From NCBI RefSeq assembly GCF_042657185.1, contig NZ_JBHSNN010000024.1: a stretch of DNA of 64,000 bases, one strand, 5' to 3'. Positions 8,476-16,541 of this stretch are shown here, piece by piece. Origin of the DNA: Ureibacillus thermophilus (GTDB lineage Bacteria; Bacillota; Bacilli; Bacillales_A; Planococcaceae). The translations under genes were made by a program, and so were the position numbers. The notes under the pieces are model-generated. The model was not told where the DNA came from, ran no database searches, and was given only the letters and a program-made list of their open reading frames with translations. Positions within the stretch are counted from its first letter, which is position 1, and every line of letters starts with the position of its first letter.

Positions 8476-9606
8476 ATGTCGTCCATCAGCCTTTGCATGA
8501 TTGTTAAAAATGAAGAAGAAGTGTTGGCGAATTGCTTGGAAAGTGTAAAAGACATTTGCGATGAAATCATAATAGTCGACACCGGTTCCATCGACAATAC
8601 AAAAGAAGTGGCGAGAAAATTCACAGATAAAATCTATGATTTTACATGGATTGACGACTTCTCAGCGGCAAGAAACTATTCCTTCAGTCTTGCAACAAAA
8701 GAATATATTCTCTGGTTGGATGCGGATGATGTCATCCTCCCGGAAGAACAGAAAAAGTTTAAAAAGCTCAAAAAAAATCTCCATTCCAAGATTGACGCGG
8801 TCTCCATGATATATGTTACTGCCACGGACGAAAACGGAAATCCGACCTTCTATTACCGGAGAAACCGCCTCGTCAAACGGAGCAAAGGATTCAAATGGAT
8901 TGGTACCGTACATGAATATCTAGCAGTGAGCGGCAATATATTGGAAGCGGACATTTCCATTCATCATCTCAAGAAAAATAAAAAACCGGACCCCGATTCC
9001 ATTGGAAGAAACTTGAGAATCTATGAAAATCGCATCAAAAATGGCGAAGAGTTCTCTCCAAGGGATTTATTTTATTATGCCAATGAGCTCAAAGACCACA
9101 AGCAATATAAGAAGGCGATTATTTACTATCAGGAATTTTTAGATGGCAAAAAAGGGTGGGTGGAAGATAATATTCGCGCCTGTATTTATATGGCCGACTG
9201 TTATGCCTATCTCGGCGAAAAGGATAACGAACTGATGTCTTTATTAAAAACATTCGCATACGATGAACCGAGATCAGAGGCCTGCTGCCGCATCGGCGAT
9301 ATCTTCCAGGAAAGAAAAAATTTCAAAAATGCTGTATTTTGGTATGAGTTGGCAGTGAAAATGAAGAATAAAAAAACAGGCGGCTTTCAACATACCTCTT
9401 ATACAACTTGGTATCCTCATCTCTCTCTCTGCGTTTCTTATTGGCAGCTTGGAAATGTGGAAGAGTCTATCAAACACCACGAAATTGCAAAACAATATAT
9501 CCCAAATCACCCAAAGGTATTATTTAATGAAGAATTTTTTCAAAACTATTTGAAAAAACATAAAAATAGTCTGTCAGAAAATAATGAAGGACGGATGAAG
9601 CAATGA
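8476..9606 (+). CDS. Glycosyltransferase family 2 with C-terminal TPR region
   Basis: Starts with SISLCMIVKNEEEVLANCLESV, typical of the SunS-like branch of GT-A family 2 enzymes. The nucleotide-binding IIVDTGSIDNT and the metal-binding LWLDADDV (DxD) are present near residues 35 and 80. Residues from about 190 onward form helical pairs such as LFYYANELKDHKQYKKAIIYYQEF that look like tetratricopeptide repeats. The start at 8476 follows AAGGGG; an ORF extension of seven codons upstream is less likely. First gene of a plus-strand group; acceptor unknown. Confidence 0.85.
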   Translation: MSSISLCMIVKNEEEVLANCLESVKDICDEIIIVDTGSIDNTKEVARKFTDKIYDFTWIDDFSAARNYSFSLATKEYILWLDADDVILPEEQKKFKKLKKNLHSKIDAVSMIYVTATDENGNPTFYYRRNRLVKRSKGFKWIGTVHEYLAVSGNILEADISIHHLKKNKKPDPDSIGRNLRIYENRIKNGEEFSPRDLFYYANELKDHKQYKKAIIYYQEFLDGKKGWVEDNIRACIYMADCYAYLGEKDNELMSLLKTFAYDEPRSEACCRIGDIFQERKNFKNAVFWYELAVKMKNKKTGGFQHTSYTTWYPHLSLCVSYWQLGNVEESIKHHEIAKQYIPNHPKVLFNEEFFQNYLKKHKNSLSENNEGRMKQ

Positions 9607-9758
9607 AAGTCCACTACGAATATCAACAAGGAATTATGAAATTTCAATTCATCCCTGATGCAGATAATCAAACATCCTATCCTATCAACCAAAACTCCTT
9701 TAAAAATGATTATAGAGAATATAGCGCGAAACTCAGAGAATTGTTTGCTGGCTTATGA
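9603..9758 (+). CDS. Small hypothetical protein, coupled to the glycosyltransferase
   Basis: A 51-codon frame starts at an ATG overlapping the stop of the upstream glycosyltransferase (ATGA). The product is polar and tyrosine/asparagine rich (MKVHYEYQQGIMKFQF... ending KLRELFAGL), has no membrane segment and matches no family I know. The frame fills most of the gap to the acyltransferase gene. It could be a real small protein or the tail of an older, deleted gene. Confidence 0.4.
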   Translation: MKVHYEYQQGIMKFQFIPDADNQTSYPINQNSFKNDYREYSAKLRELFAGL

Positions 9759-9794
9759 GAAATTTGCAATTTTTTATAACGAAAGGATGACAAA

Positions 9795-10478
9795 GTGGAG
9801 CAATCCCAAATACCTAAGCGTACAAAACTGGGGCAAAACGTGGTGATTGAAGAAGGAGTCCAAATTGGAGAAAATGTAACCATCGGCCACAATACAGTTA
9901 TCCTAAAAGGCACAATAATTGGAGACCATGTCATTATCGGCTCTAATTGTGTTTTAGGAGTCAAAAAAAGCGGCAATCAAAAAATGAGAACTTCCGATGT
10001 CAAGCATCCCCATTTAACCATCGGTAATAATACAAAAATTGGAAATAATGTGACCATTTATGCCGGCTCTAAAATAGCGGACCATGTTTTTGTTGCCGAT
10101 CATGCCAGCATTCGAGAAAATTCAATGATTGATAGCCAAACGGTTATCGGCAGAGGTGCCATCGTTGAATTAAATACATCAATCGGCAAAAGATGCACCG
10201 TTCAAACATTGGCTTATATCACCGGCGATACTATCTTGGAAGATGATGTATTTATCGGCCCTTGCGTTTCTATGTCCAACGATAAATATATGGGGAAAAA
10301 ACCATATGAACTGAAGGGGGCCTATATTAAAAAAGGAGCGAAAATCGGAAATAATGCCACCCTTCTTCCCAATATTACAATCGGGGAAAACGCCATTGTC
10401 GGCGCCGGCTCTGTTGTGACAAAGGACGTTCCTGCCAATGCGACGGTTGTTGGTGTGCCGGCAAAAACAATCAAATAA
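9795..10478 (+). CDS. Left-handed beta-helix acyltransferase (hexapeptide repeat; WbpD-like role)
   Basis: Nearly the whole 227-residue protein consists of hexapeptide repeats (IGENVTIGHNTVI, IGNNTKIGNNVTIYAG, IGENAIVGAGSVVTKDVPANATVVGVPAKTI), the trimeric left-handed beta-helix of sugar O/N-acetyltransferases. GTG start after GAAAGGATG. Because a 3-oxidoreductase and a DegT aminotransferase lie next door, a likely job is N-acetylation of the 3-amino group of a UDP-2-acetamido-3-amino sugar, as WbpD does in Pseudomonas; that assignment rests on context. Confidence 0.75.
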   Translation: MEQSQIPKRTKLGQNVVIEEGVQIGENVTIGHNTVILKGTIIGDHVIIGSNCVLGVKKSGNQKMRTSDVKHPHLTIGNNTKIGNNVTIYAGSKIADHVFVADHASIRENSMIDSQTVIGRGAIVELNTSIGKRCTVQTLAYITGDTILEDDVFIGPCVSMSNDKYMGKKPYELKGAYIKKGAKIGNNATLLPNITIGENAIVGAGSVVTKDVPANATVVGVPAKTIK

Positions 10479-10492
10479 ATCCAAATAAAAAA

Positions 10493-10810
10493 GGGCTGTG
10501 ACAAATCTAAAAAAACATCATTTTCTCCAAAGAGAAAATGATGTTTTTTTGATATGTTATTAAAAATTGATTTCCGTTCCGGGGACGCTTTCCGCAGGCC
10601 CGCCTCTGAGTCATTCCTTCGTTCCTCGTGGTCTCAAGAGGGCTCGTCGCAGGAAAGCTTTGAATTTACTTCCTTGAACTTGCTCCCCTTTGCGACTAAG
10701 CGTGCGCGACAGGAACTTGCCCCGTCACTCCAATCATTTTTTCGATATATCAATTTTTTATCAAAACTCTTTCAGCTGCCCCTACAATTTTTGGTTTATG
10801 TCCCAACCTC
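10493..10810 (+). repeat. Dispersed inverted-repeat element, copy R1 (core type A)
   Basis: About 318 bp. Left end GGCTGTGACAAATCT and right end TTATGTCCCAACCTC are imperfect inverted repeats of the family ends. After the left end is a hairpin (CATCATTTTCTC / GAGAAAATGATG) flanked by A and T tracts, then the arm ATTTCCGTTCCGGGGACGC, a type A core (GGCCCGCCTCTGAGTCATTC...), then GCCCCGTCACTCCAATCA and the right arm. Short reading frames inside it are not genes. It separates the acyltransferase from the convergent oxidoreductase and may also terminate both transcripts. Confidence 0.9.
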
Positions 10811-10815
10811 AGTTT

Positions 10816-11772
10816 TTATTTTGAATCTAGTAAACATTGTTTAATTTTTAAAGCCACTTCAACAGCAGCACTGCCCTCCTCCACTCCAATAACAGGAGTT
10901 CTATCCGAAGCAATGCAGTCAATAAAATGCAAAAGCTCTTCTTGCAAAGGATCGGTATACGGAAGGGAGATGTTGGCAATCAACTCCTCTGCTCCAGACG
11001 GCAATATAGCATTAGAATCATTCATTTTATTCATAATCAGCTGCTGCTGTTTCATTAAATAATTCGTTTTGATTACTTTTTCTTTTTCATAAATGATTAG
11101 TTCCCTTACCTTTTCATGGGAGATATTGCTTGCGAGCAAATTTGCTACAATGCCATTTTCAAATAACAGAATGGCTGAAACGGTGTCGAATTTTGAAGCA
11201 TCCCGCATCCGAATCCCTTCAGCTGAAATCCGTTTAATCGGGCTTTTGATCAGGCTTAATATGATGTCAATATCATGAATCATGACATCCAATACGACAT
11301 CTGTATCCTTAATCCGGTCTGAATAAGCAAGTCGTTTTGCTTCGATGTTCACTATTTCATCCGGCTGAATTAATTCATGAATCCTCTTAATGGCTGGATT
11401 GAATCTTTCAATATGGCCCACTTGAAATTTCAAATTTTTATTGTTTATTAATGTTTTAATTTTATCTGCCTCATCCACCGTCATGGTCATTGGCTTTTCA
11501 ACAAATACATGCTTATTATGGACAATCGCTTCCTCCGACAAAGAAAAGTGATACGGTGTCGGTGCAGCGATAATGACCGCATCAATATGTTTCAACAATT
11601 CGGCATACGTCTCGAAGGCTTTAATTTGAAACATTTGGCTAATCTTTTCAGCTCTTTTTATAACCGGTTCAAAAATTCCGATAAAGTTTACATTTTTCAT
11701 TTGATTTAATTTCATACAGTGGAAAAAACCCATTTTCCCAGTACCTGCAACGCCAACCCGAATTCGGCTCAT
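10816..11772 (-). CDS. Gfo/Idh/MocA oxidoreductase (WbpB/GnnA-like, UDP-GlcNAc 3-dehydrogenase role)
   Basis: NAD(P)-dependent sugar oxidoreductase. It has the Rossmann motif VGVAGTGKMG at the N-terminus, the family hallmark VFVEKPM near residue 95 and VGHIERFNPAI near 125, a motif I associate with UDP-N-acetylglucosamine 3-dehydrogenases. Start at 11772 is set by the ATGA overlap with the aminotransferase stop; an 84-residue upstream extension of the frame is a shadow of that gene. Expected to oxidise C3 of the sugar nucleotide for transamination by the neighbour. Confidence 0.82.
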   Translation of the reverse strand: MSRIRVGVAGTGKMGFFHCMKLNQMKNVNFIGIFEPVIKRAEKISQMFQIKAFETYAELLKHIDAVIIAAPTPYHFSLSEEAIVHNKHVFVEKPMTMTVDEADKIKTLINNKNLKFQVGHIERFNPAIKRIHELIQPDEIVNIEAKRLAYSDRIKDTDVVLDVMIHDIDIILSLIKSPIKRISAEGIRMRDASKFDTVSAILLFENGIVANLLASNISHEKVRELIIYEKEKVIKTNYLMKQQQLIMNKMNDSNAILPSGAEELIANISLPYTDPLQEELLHFIDCIASDRTPVIGVEEGSAAVEVALKIKQCLLDSK

Positions 11773-12875
11773 GGCAAAACACCTGCAAACTCTTTCATTG
11801 CTTGGATAATATATTCCTGTTCTTTTACAGTCAGCGTTGGATTTATTGGTAGGGCTAAAATATGTTTTGCGACATTCTCGGAAACAGGGAAATCCCCTTG
11901 TTGATATTGAAGATTCTGGAAGGCTTTTTGCAAATGCAATGGAATTGGGTAATATATTCCTGTGGCAATGCCCTTTTGATTTAAGAAACGAATCAATCTG
12001 TCCCTTTCCTCTACTTCGACGCAATATTGATGGTATGTGTGTCTCTTATCCGTATATTGAGGGGGCTTCCGCTTCACATGATGGAGCTCTTGAAAGTATT
12101 TGTTCGCTACAACGATTCTCTTAAAAAGAAACATATCTAATAACTTTAATTTTTCGAGTAAAATTGCTGCTTGTATTTCATCCAAACGGCTATTCATGCC
12201 GATTGAAGTATGAATATATTTTTCAATGCTGCCATGGTTGCGCAGTCGACAAATTTTCTCGTGAATTTCCGGATGATTTGTCACTACCAATCCTCCGTCG
12301 CCGAAAGCGCCTAAATTTTTCGTTGGAAAAAAGGAGAAGCAGCCAACATCCCCTATGCTGCCAACGCGCTTTCCTTTATATTCCGTACCAATTGCTTGGC
12401 AGGCATCTTCAATAACTTTTAAATGGTGCAATGAAGCAATCTCCATAATTGAATCCATTTCAGCGGCCATGCCAAACAGATGGACAACAATAATGGCTTT
12501 TGTTTTTTTCGTGATGGCTCCTTCTAATTTTTTTACTTCTATGTTATAAGTGTCCGGCTCAATATCGACGAACACAGGTTTTGCACCCACTTTTGCAATT
12601 GCTTCAGCCGTCGCAAAAAAGGTGAAAGGCGTCGTAATCACTTCATCCTCTTCTCCTATATCCAAAGCTTCAAGAGCTAGAAGCAATGCATCTGTTCCGT
12701 TAGCAACGCCGGCAGCATATTGTACGCCTAAATAATTTGCCATTTCCCTTTCAAATTGTTTTACTTTATCCCCTAAAATATAAGAGCCGCTTTGCAGCAC
12801 TTCCACTACAGCTTTTTCAATATTTTTTCCGTATAGCTCATATTCTTTTTTTAAATCAAGCAAGGGAATATTCAA
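11769..12875 (-). CDS. DegT/DnrJ/EryC1 aminotransferase (WbpE/GnnB-like)
   Basis: PLP-dependent sugar aminotransferase. The protein begins IPLLDLKKEYE, carries VANGTDALLLALEAL, the pyrophosphate-side VIEDACQAIGTEYKG, and the PLP lysine in FFPTKNLGAFGDGG near residue 180. TTG at 12875 is the preferred start because GGAGGG lies 6 nt upstream; an ATG 11 codons earlier would place the Shine-Dalgarno sequence inside the gene. It is coupled to the downstream 3-oxidoreductase, which would supply its 3-keto substrate. Confidence 0.88.
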   Translation of the reverse strand: MNIPLLDLKKEYELYGKNIEKAVVEVLQSGSYILGDKVKQFEREMANYLGVQYAAGVANGTDALLLALEALDIGEEDEVITTPFTFFATAEAIAKVGAKPVFVDIEPDTYNIEVKKLEGAITKKTKAIIVVHLFGMAAEMDSIMEIASLHHLKVIEDACQAIGTEYKGKRVGSIGDVGCFSFFPTKNLGAFGDGGLVVTNHPEIHEKICRLRNHGSIEKYIHTSIGMNSRLDEIQAAILLEKLKLLDMFLFKRIVVANKYFQELHHVKRKPPQYTDKRHTYHQYCVEVEERDRLIRFLNQKGIATGIYYPIPLHLQKAFQNLQYQQGDFPVSENVAKHILALPINPTLTVKEQEYIIQAMKEFAGVLP

Positions 12876-12923
12876 TATTATCCCTCCATAAGCTAAATTA
12901 AAATCCATACAACTTTTATTAAA

Positions 12924-13898
12924 CTATGACAAGATTTTGATAAATCTTTGCACTTCATCCACAAATTCCTTTGCCCTAACTTCATCGGTATGTTTCGTAT
13001 GAATGAATTGATAGCCATTTTCTGTGATTCGGTTTCTTTCTTCTTCATTTTTCCAGTAATACATAGACTTTTCATAAAAATTCGACTGGTTGCAGGCAAT
13101 AAAATTTTCCCCATCTTTAAATCCCAATTCCAAAATGTCCGGCACAGGCTCTGCAAGAAGAAGAGTTTTGCAAGCAGGAGCCTCGAAAAACTTTAATACG
13201 GGATACTGCAGTATTGAACCGCAAGTAAAGAACATTTTCGAACGGTTCAACTCTTTCGCATATTTTTCATTCACCAAAGCATTTGCTGAAGCTGTATGCC
13301 CTGGATGGGGATGAAATACAAAACCTTTTACCCCTCTCATTTTCTCAAGAACTATTTCTCTAAATGGATATCTCCCTTTTCTTGTCAAAGTTTGATATCC
13401 TGTATTATTCGTTCGATCATATAATTGGCCCATTAATAAGAAATCAATATCTTTTTCCAATTGCCAATCTTTAAAAATCGTTTGGTCAATGGAGAAAGGA
13501 AGCCATCTAAATTGATTTTTATAGTTTCCGTAAGTTTTCAGAAAGGCTGATTTGGATACGGAAAAAATCAAATCTATTTTGTTTTGTTCGAAATACTTCT
13601 TTCTTTCCGTTGGGGAATAATGGGCATCGATGACATAACATCCCTTTGGAATATTAATTTCACCGAGTCCGGTAATCTTTGGCGCCATTGCATATTGATA
13701 GCCAATATCATAATGGAAAATAAAATCCGGTTGGAAATTCAGTTTTTTTAATATATCGTGAATATTCCCATCTTGCTGCCAATATCGGACATCTGCAAAT
13801 TTTTCAATGGCTTTAAACATTCCAACTTTAGGTTTGTGCTTAGGAAATTTTTTTTCGATCGGTCTTATGAGAACCAATAGCTTCAGTTTTTCCTGCAT
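12924..13898 (-). CDS. CgeB-like glycosyltransferase
   Basis: A 324-residue protein with the C-terminal glycosyltransferase-1-like domain found in Bacillus YkvP/CgeB proteins: FNRSKMFFTCG-type strand (here LNRSKMFFTCGS), VLKFFEAPACKTLLLAEP and DGENFIACNQSNFYEK. The N-terminal half is a GT-B lobe without a signal peptide. CgeB proteins act late in spore surface maturation, so this supports a spore or cell-surface glycan role for the island. ATG at 13898 follows AGGAGGTG. It heads a minus-strand group with the aminotransferase and oxidoreductase. Confidence 0.8.
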   Translation of the reverse strand: MQEKLKLLVLIRPIEKKFPKHKPKVGMFKAIEKFADVRYWQQDGNIHDILKKLNFQPDFIFHYDIGYQYAMAPKITGLGEINIPKGCYVIDAHYSPTERKKYFEQNKIDLIFSVSKSAFLKTYGNYKNQFRWLPFSIDQTIFKDWQLEKDIDFLLMGQLYDRTNNTGYQTLTRKGRYPFREIVLEKMRGVKGFVFHPHPGHTASANALVNEKYAKELNRSKMFFTCGSILQYPVLKFFEAPACKTLLLAEPVPDILELGFKDGENFIACNQSNFYEKSMYYWKNEEERNRITENGYQFIHTKHTDEVRAKEFVDEVQRFIKILS

Positions 13899-14068
13899 AT
13901 TTTTCACCTCCTAGCCTGCACAACATTCAATATATGTTCCATTTCTTCCAATTGTTTATACGTTCTCACTAGATTTTGAAGAAAGAGTTTACACGAATAT
14001 GTGACCTTAGACATATATTTATGTGGAGCAAACCTGTGTTGCGCAGGAAATGAAAAGGAGCTGAATGC

Positions 14069-15346
14069 ATGGAAACCGTTACGGTTATTGGATTAGGAAA
14101 AATCGGATTACCGCTTGCCGCGGTTTTTGCAAATTCTGGCCATTTCAATGTGATAGGCGCCGATGTAAACGAAAAAGTAGTAGAAACGGTAAACAAAGGG
14201 ATTTCCCATATTCAAAATGAGCCAGGATTGGACCAGCTGCTCTATGCAGCATGGAAAGCAGGAACTTTGAGAGCCACAGTCGATACGGAAAAAGCAGTCA
14301 GCCAATCAGATGTAGTTGTTGTCATCGTACCGGTGCTAGTAGATGAAAAAGGAAATATCAACTATAAATATATTGACGCAACTGTAGAAGAGATTGGCAA
14401 AGGAATTCGCAAAGGTACCCTTGTCATTTTTGAAACGACATTGCCTGCTGGGGATACAAGAAACCGTTTTGGCAAAAGAATATCCGAACTTTCAGGACTC
14501 ACATTAGGCAAAGATTTCTACTTAGGCTACAGTCCGGAAAGAGTGTACTCCAATCGCATTCTTCAAGACCTCTCCAATTATCCAAAAATCGTAAGCGGAG
14601 ATAACGAAAAAAGCCTTGAACTCGTCAAATCCTTCTATCAAAAAGCTTTAAACTGCGACATCATCTCTGTCAGCAATTTAGAAACTGCTGAATTTACAAA
14701 AGTCGCTGAATCCGTCTACCGGGATGTCAATATTGCATTAGCAAATGAGCTTGCTGTATATGCAGACTCATTAGGCGTCAATATCAAAGAAGTCATCCAT
14801 GCTGCAAACAGCCAGCCCTTTTCCCATTTGCATTCGCCTGGCGTCGGGGTAGGCGGCCATTGCATTCCTGTATATCCTTACTTTTTTATCAACAACGGAT
14901 TAGGCAATGGAATCGTCCAACTTTCAAGAAAAGTGAATGACCAAATGGCAAAATACGCTGTGCAGCAAGTGGAGAAACATTTCAGCACACTAGAAAATAA
15001 AAACATTCTAATTCTAGGTCTTGCATTCCGGGAAAACGTAAAAGAAACCGCCAATTCTTCTACTTTGCTGCTTGCTGATGAATTAAAACAAAAAGGTGCT
15101 GTTGTATATGTGGATGACCCTCTTTACACTTCAGAAGAAATCGCAGCTTTCCAAGTTCAACCGTTTTTAGTAAATGACCGCGAAAAGATTGATGCCATCA
15201 TTCTTCAAGCCTATCATGCGCAATATAAAGACTTTGATTTTAAACAATTCCCGAACTGTCAATTTGTATTAGACGGAAGAAATGTTCTCGATCTTAAAAT
15301 TATTGAGGGGCTTGGAATGAAGTATCAAGGCATTGGGGTGCAGTAA
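14069..15346 (+). CDS. UDP-N-acetyl-hexosamine 6-dehydrogenase (WbpA/WecC family)
   Basis: Four-electron oxidation of a UDP-HexNAc to the uronic acid. The 425-residue protein has the N-terminal NAD motif VIGLGKIGLPLAAVFA, the central dimerisation helix EFTKVAESVYRDVNIALANELA with the conserved lysine, and the catalytic cysteine in GVGVGGHCIPVYP near residue 269; the C-terminal domain has LGLAFRENVKETANS. The sequence does not settle UDP-GlcNAc versus UDP-ManNAc. With the neighbouring 3-oxidoreductase and aminotransferase it would complete a UDP-2,3-diacetamido-uronate route. ATG follows AAAGGAG. Confidence 0.88.
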   Translation: METVTVIGLGKIGLPLAAVFANSGHFNVIGADVNEKVVETVNKGISHIQNEPGLDQLLYAAWKAGTLRATVDTEKAVSQSDVVVVIVPVLVDEKGNINYKYIDATVEEIGKGIRKGTLVIFETTLPAGDTRNRFGKRISELSGLTLGKDFYLGYSPERVYSNRILQDLSNYPKIVSGDNEKSLELVKSFYQKALNCDIISVSNLETAEFTKVAESVYRDVNIALANELAVYADSLGVNIKEVIHAANSQPFSHLHSPGVGVGGHCIPVYPYFFINNGLGNGIVQLSRKVNDQMAKYAVQQVEKHFSTLENKNILILGLAFRENVKETANSSTLLLADELKQKGAVVYVDDPLYTSEEIAAFQVQPFLVNDREKIDAIILQAYHAQYKDFDFKQFPNCQFVLDGRNVLDLKIIEGLGMKYQGIGVQ

Positions 15347-15360
15347 AAAGTTATAAAATG

Positions 15361-15408
15361 GGCTGTTCAAAAGTCGAAATTCATGGACTTTTGAACAGCC
15401 TAATTTTG
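15361..15408. terminator. Bidirectional terminator hairpin
   Basis: A perfect 15-bp stem (GGCTGTTCAAAAGTC / GACTTTTGAACAGCC) with a 10-nt loop between convergent dehydrogenase and glycosyltransferase genes; a T-rich flank follows on the plus strand. Confidence 0.8.
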
Positions 15409-15440
15409 TTTCTCGGCTTGTGCGGAAGTTTCCCTTCAAT

Positions 15441-16541
15441 TTATTTAAAAGGTTCCACATGCTTATCAATTAAATTATGTCCCTTTAAAATGCCGATGAC
15501 TTTCAAATTTTTCACAGGTGCATGGTAATTCGGCGATAATTCCAATGCCCGCCAAAAATGTTCATAGGCTTGATTGTAATTTTTCATATGGAGAAAAGCT
15601 TCACCTAAATAATTTTCCTCAATGTGATTGCGATTTGAGATTTGCTGAAAATGATGAATGGCATGGTTATAATGATGTTCGACCAACCCTTTCATTCCTT
15701 CAAAAAAGTGGCGGTCTCTTGCCGTTTTGACTAATGGAATAGCTTCATAAAAAAGAGCAAATCCTTCTTTTTTCATCCATCGGCGAGACAAAGCAAGCCC
15801 TGCTATCAACTTGGCGGCAAGCAATCGGTTTTCCAATCCTTTTACTTCATCCAAACTTTCCAAATCTTTATCTTGAATATTTAACCGGACGTGTTTGGCC
15901 AAATCCTCATAATTTCTTTTGCTCGTAATATTCATTTGATGTCTTCTATAAAGATATAATGGCTCCGGAACATGGGAAGAACGCCATTTTCCTTTTGCCA
16001 CTTTTAGCACAAAATCGGTATCGGAACCGACTTTGATGCTTTCTTCATAAAAAAGTTGTTCCACGGCTTCTCTTCTAAATAAGATGCTTCCGTTATTAAA
16101 TGGGGTGCCTACATTTAGAAAAAATGAATAAATTTCATCAGGCGAAATATTCCCCGTTTGCCAATAGCCAATCGGCGAATCTTTCTCTGTAATAAGCAGC
16201 ATATCAGAATGGGCATACCCAATATTTTCACAGCAAAACTCCGAAAGCAGCCGCTCAAAACGATGAGGCAATGACAAATCATCAGCCCCATGAAAAGTGA
16301 TAAAATCCCCTTTGGCAAGCTTCAACCCTTCATTAAATGCAGCCGCAACACCTTTGTTTTCCTGTTTTACATACCGGATCCGTTCATCATCTACTGATAA
16401 AATCACCTCTTCGCTATTATCTGTGGAACCATCATTTATAATGATTAACTCCAAATCCTTTTCCGTTTGCTTTAAAATGCTTTCAATAGAATCTTTCACA
16501 AAACTAGCAGCATTATAGACTGGCATAATAACGCTTATCAT
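15441..16541 (-). CDS. Glycosyltransferase family 2 with C-terminal TPR-like region
   Basis: GT-A enzyme: MISVIMPVYNAASFV, ELIIINDGSTDNS, and ITFHGADDLSLPHR, which carries the DD of the metal-binding site. Residues after about 270 hold helical repeats (LGEAFLHMKNYNQAYEHFWRALELSPNYHAP) that look like a TPR pair. Its ATG overlaps the stop of the upstream GT4 gene (ATGA), with GAGGTGG as Shine-Dalgarno sequence, so the two are coupled. Donor and acceptor sugars are unknown. Confidence 0.85.
   Translation of the reverse strand: MISVIMPVYNAASFVKDSIESILKQTEKDLELIIINDGSTDNSEEVILSVDDERIRYVKQENKGVAAAFNEGLKLAKGDFITFHGADDLSLPHRFERLLSEFCCENIGYAHSDMLLITEKDSPIGYWQTGNISPDEIYSFFLNVGTPFNNGSILFRREAVEQLFYEESIKVGSDTDFVLKVAKGKWRSSHVPEPLYLYRRHQMNITSKRNYEDLAKHVRLNIQDKDLESLDEVKGLENRLLAAKLIAGLALSRRWMKKEGFALFYEAIPLVKTARDRHFFEGMKGLVEHHYNHAIHHFQQISNRNHIEENYLGEAFLHMKNYNQAYEHFWRALELSPNYHAPVKNLKVIGILKGHNLIDKHVEPFK

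Noticed and set aside
10554..10844. Reading frames inside repeat copy R1 (and the equivalent frames in R2, R3 and R4)
   Set aside because: They follow the repeat, not a gene: the same peptide ends (INFLSKLFQLPL) recur at every copy, and there are no ribosome-binding sites or family matches.
11773..12024. 84-residue N-terminal extension of the 3-oxidoreductase
   Set aside because: It is the antisense-frame continuation inside the aminotransferase gene; the ATGA junction at 11769-11772 and the Rossmann motif set the start.
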